Shown here piece after piece: positions 63,004 to 64,000 of a stretch of DNA of 64,000 bases (positions within the stretch are counted from its first letter, which is position 1; each line of letters starts with the position of its first letter). The position numbers and the translations under genes are program-made. The notes below the pieces were generated by a model. The model had not been told where the DNA came from. It searched no databases and saw only the letters and a list, made by a program, of their open reading frames with translations. The stretch spans positions 1 through 64,000 of the forward strand of contig JASHOD010000069.1 of NCBI GenBank assembly GCA_030041295.1. The letters run 5' to 3'. The DNA comes from Nitrososphaerales archaeon. GTDB taxonomy: Archaea > Thermoproteota > Nitrososphaeria > Nitrososphaerales > CADDZS01.

Positions 63004-64000
63004 ATGGCGCAAAATCGCCTCTCGGCCGAGGAAGAGGAGAAACATCATGGTAATACCGAATCAGAGGCTGTTTCCAAGGAGGCCGAGCCTTTTGTCGTAT
63101 TCATGCTGGACAGACAGGTTGACACTTTAGCTCCGCGGTTCGAATTCGGTAAAGGCGTAATTTATCCTGAGGCAGCGTCGTATTTCCGCGACAAGAATAC
63201 TCTTGAAATTGATTCGATTCTTTCGAAATTATCAGACAATGGATTTCTCGAGAAGCAACTTGTAGATCGCGTTATTACTTGCCCCACCTGCAATGGTACC
63301 GAAGTCTATTCGAAATATCAGTGCGGCAAGTGCAAGTCTCTAAACGTCTCGCTTGTCGAGATTCTAATACACCCGCTTTGCGGATATTCTGGATCGAGAT
63401 CTAGTCTCCTGCCGTCCTCACAGGGTCCCGGGTACGCGCAATGCCCAAAGTGCAAACGGGTTTTTGCAACTACATCCAAGAACGATATCACAAGCTTGGG
63501 CAAGTTATTTGAATGTAATTCTTGCAACAATCGTTTCGAGGCTCCCAAGATAGTTCACAAATGTAAGATCTGTGATACTGTCTTTACTTACAACGAAGCG
63601 AAATATCGCCCTGTGTACAAGTACTCGCTCTCAACCAAATCTACGAATAGCTTCGTGTCAGGACGTCTTTCTCTGCCGATAGTAATGGATTGGTTCAATC
63701 GCGACGGTTTTAATGTCGAGATGTCTAAGGAGATAATCGGCAAATCAGGGACGGTACATCAGTTTGACATCGTCGTCTCGAGCACGGGAACAATGAAGAA
63801 TCTACTTCTAGGAGATTTTTCAGTATCTCTTGACGAAAAGAAAATACTCGGGGCCTTCGCGAAGAGATACGATACGAATCCCGACGCAAAGTCCTTTGTC
63901 CTAACACACAACAAAGCGTCGAAGGCAATCGAGAATCTTTCAAATCTCTACGGAATCTCTATAATTTACATGGACGCGATTGGGGCGTCATCCCTCTCAC
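63004..64000 (+). CDS. TackOD1-domain thaumarchaeal protein, truncated by the window edge
   Basis: An open frame from the ATG at 63004 to the last base, at least 332 residues, with no stop. The middle (residues about 95-205) has at least six Cys pairs or Cys/His clusters: ITCPTCNGT, YQCGKCKSL, LIHPLCGYSG, QCPKCKRVF, FECNSCNNRF and KCKICDTVF. That series and the H-P-x-C-G-Y motif match the thaumarchaeal output domain TackOD1, seen in signalling proteins. The part after residue 215 (SGRLSLPIVMDWFNRDGFNVEMSKEI, FDIVVSS) is an alpha/beta domain. The right-hand end is missing. Confidence 0.75.
   Translation, partial: MAQNRLSAEEEEKHHGNTESEAVSKEAEPFVVFMLDRQVDTLAPRFEFGKGVIYPEAASYFRDKNTLEIDSILSKLSDNGFLEKQLVDRVITCPTCNGTEVYSKYQCGKCKSLNVSLVEILIHPLCGYSGSRSSLLPSSQGPGYAQCPKCKRVFATTSKNDITSLGKLFECNSCNNRFEAPKIVHKCKICDTVFTYNEAKYRPVYKYSLSTKSTNSFVSGRLSLPIVMDWFNRDGFNVEMSKEIIGKSGTVHQFDIVVSSTGTMKNLLLGDFSVSLDEKKILGAFAKRYDTNPDAKSFVLTHNKASKAIENLSNLYGISIIYMDAIGASSLS

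Noticed and set aside
1-64000. CRISPR arrays, rRNA genes, phage structural genes
   Set aside because: No regularly spaced direct repeats, no rRNA-like sequence and no capsid, terminase or portal-like frames were found.

Overview
The window looks archaeal, most likely from a non-ammonia-oxidising or soil-type member of the Nitrososphaeria (Thaumarchaeota). The best evidence is a protein at the right edge (63004-64000) whose cysteine pattern matches the thaumarchaeal output domain TackOD1. Supporting signs are a histidine kinase with the HDIRNYNQ phospho-acceptor box, archaeal winged-helix and HTH_10 regulators, an F420-type flavin oxidoreductase, frequent TTG starts, and TATA-like boxes about 25-35 nt before start codons (leaderless style). 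No ammonia monooxygenase, rRNA or convincing tRNA gene was seen. The lineage assignment is inference.

Left part (1-13 kb): a TnpB gene (IS605-type RNA-guided nuclease) is followed by a three-gene unit: a large CARDB-like protein, a Ras-like P-loop GTPase and a protein resembling GTPase-associated protein 1 (GAP1). This unit is the best candidate for an undescribed system. Next come an orphan beta-class DNA methyltransferase, an MscS channel with three repeated beta domains, a decayed HEAT-repeat gene, a DUF72 protein, a CDF metal exporter and a second TnpB with a frameshift.

Middle part (12.7-29.3 kb): two paralogous winged-helix regulators bracket thioredoxin and a secreted-protein/ABC-2 transporter operon. 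Further genes encode a zinc-ribbon protein, a six-bladed disulfide-rich Kelch-like protein, a methyltransferase, an orphan xanthine-dehydrogenase-type molybdenum subunit with a strange acidic/Trp-rich insert, a hemerythrin-like protein, a third (broken) TnpB bounded by inverted copies of its end sequence, a ferredoxin with an antitoxin-like N-terminus, acetyl-CoA synthetase and a metallo-beta-lactamase-fold hydrolase.

Right-middle part (29.8-49.7 kb): a membrane protein/ArsR pair, then a membrane-fused sulfite-oxidase-type molybdoenzyme. An amidase has an N-terminus written in transposon-end DNA; this sits beside a possible toxin-antitoxin pair. Then come a thermopsin-like protease, an aldo-keto reductase, a DCC thiol protein, a homoserine-dehydrogenase-like enzyme, PrxQ/Bcp peroxiredoxin, an HTH_10 regulator, a luciferase-like oxidoreductase and a SixA-like phosphatase. 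Four VOC (glyoxalase-like) genes are spread over 37.9-60.6 kb; three are broken and the fourth has lost its first residues at a transposon-end repeat.

Right part (49.8-64 kb): a histidine kinase, small zinc-binding proteins, a possible pseudoknot RNA ahead of Hsp20, a UbiB/ABC1-type kinase, a second MBL-fold hydrolase, a radical SAM protein, two convergent DHA2-type MFS exporters, a CopG-like repressor and the truncated TackOD1 protein.

Overall the region is an accessory one: regulators, redox and transport genes, several mobile-element scars and many decaying genes. Several single-base frameshifts fall in homopolymer runs, so some could be sequencing errors; the nonsense substitutions are harder to explain that way.
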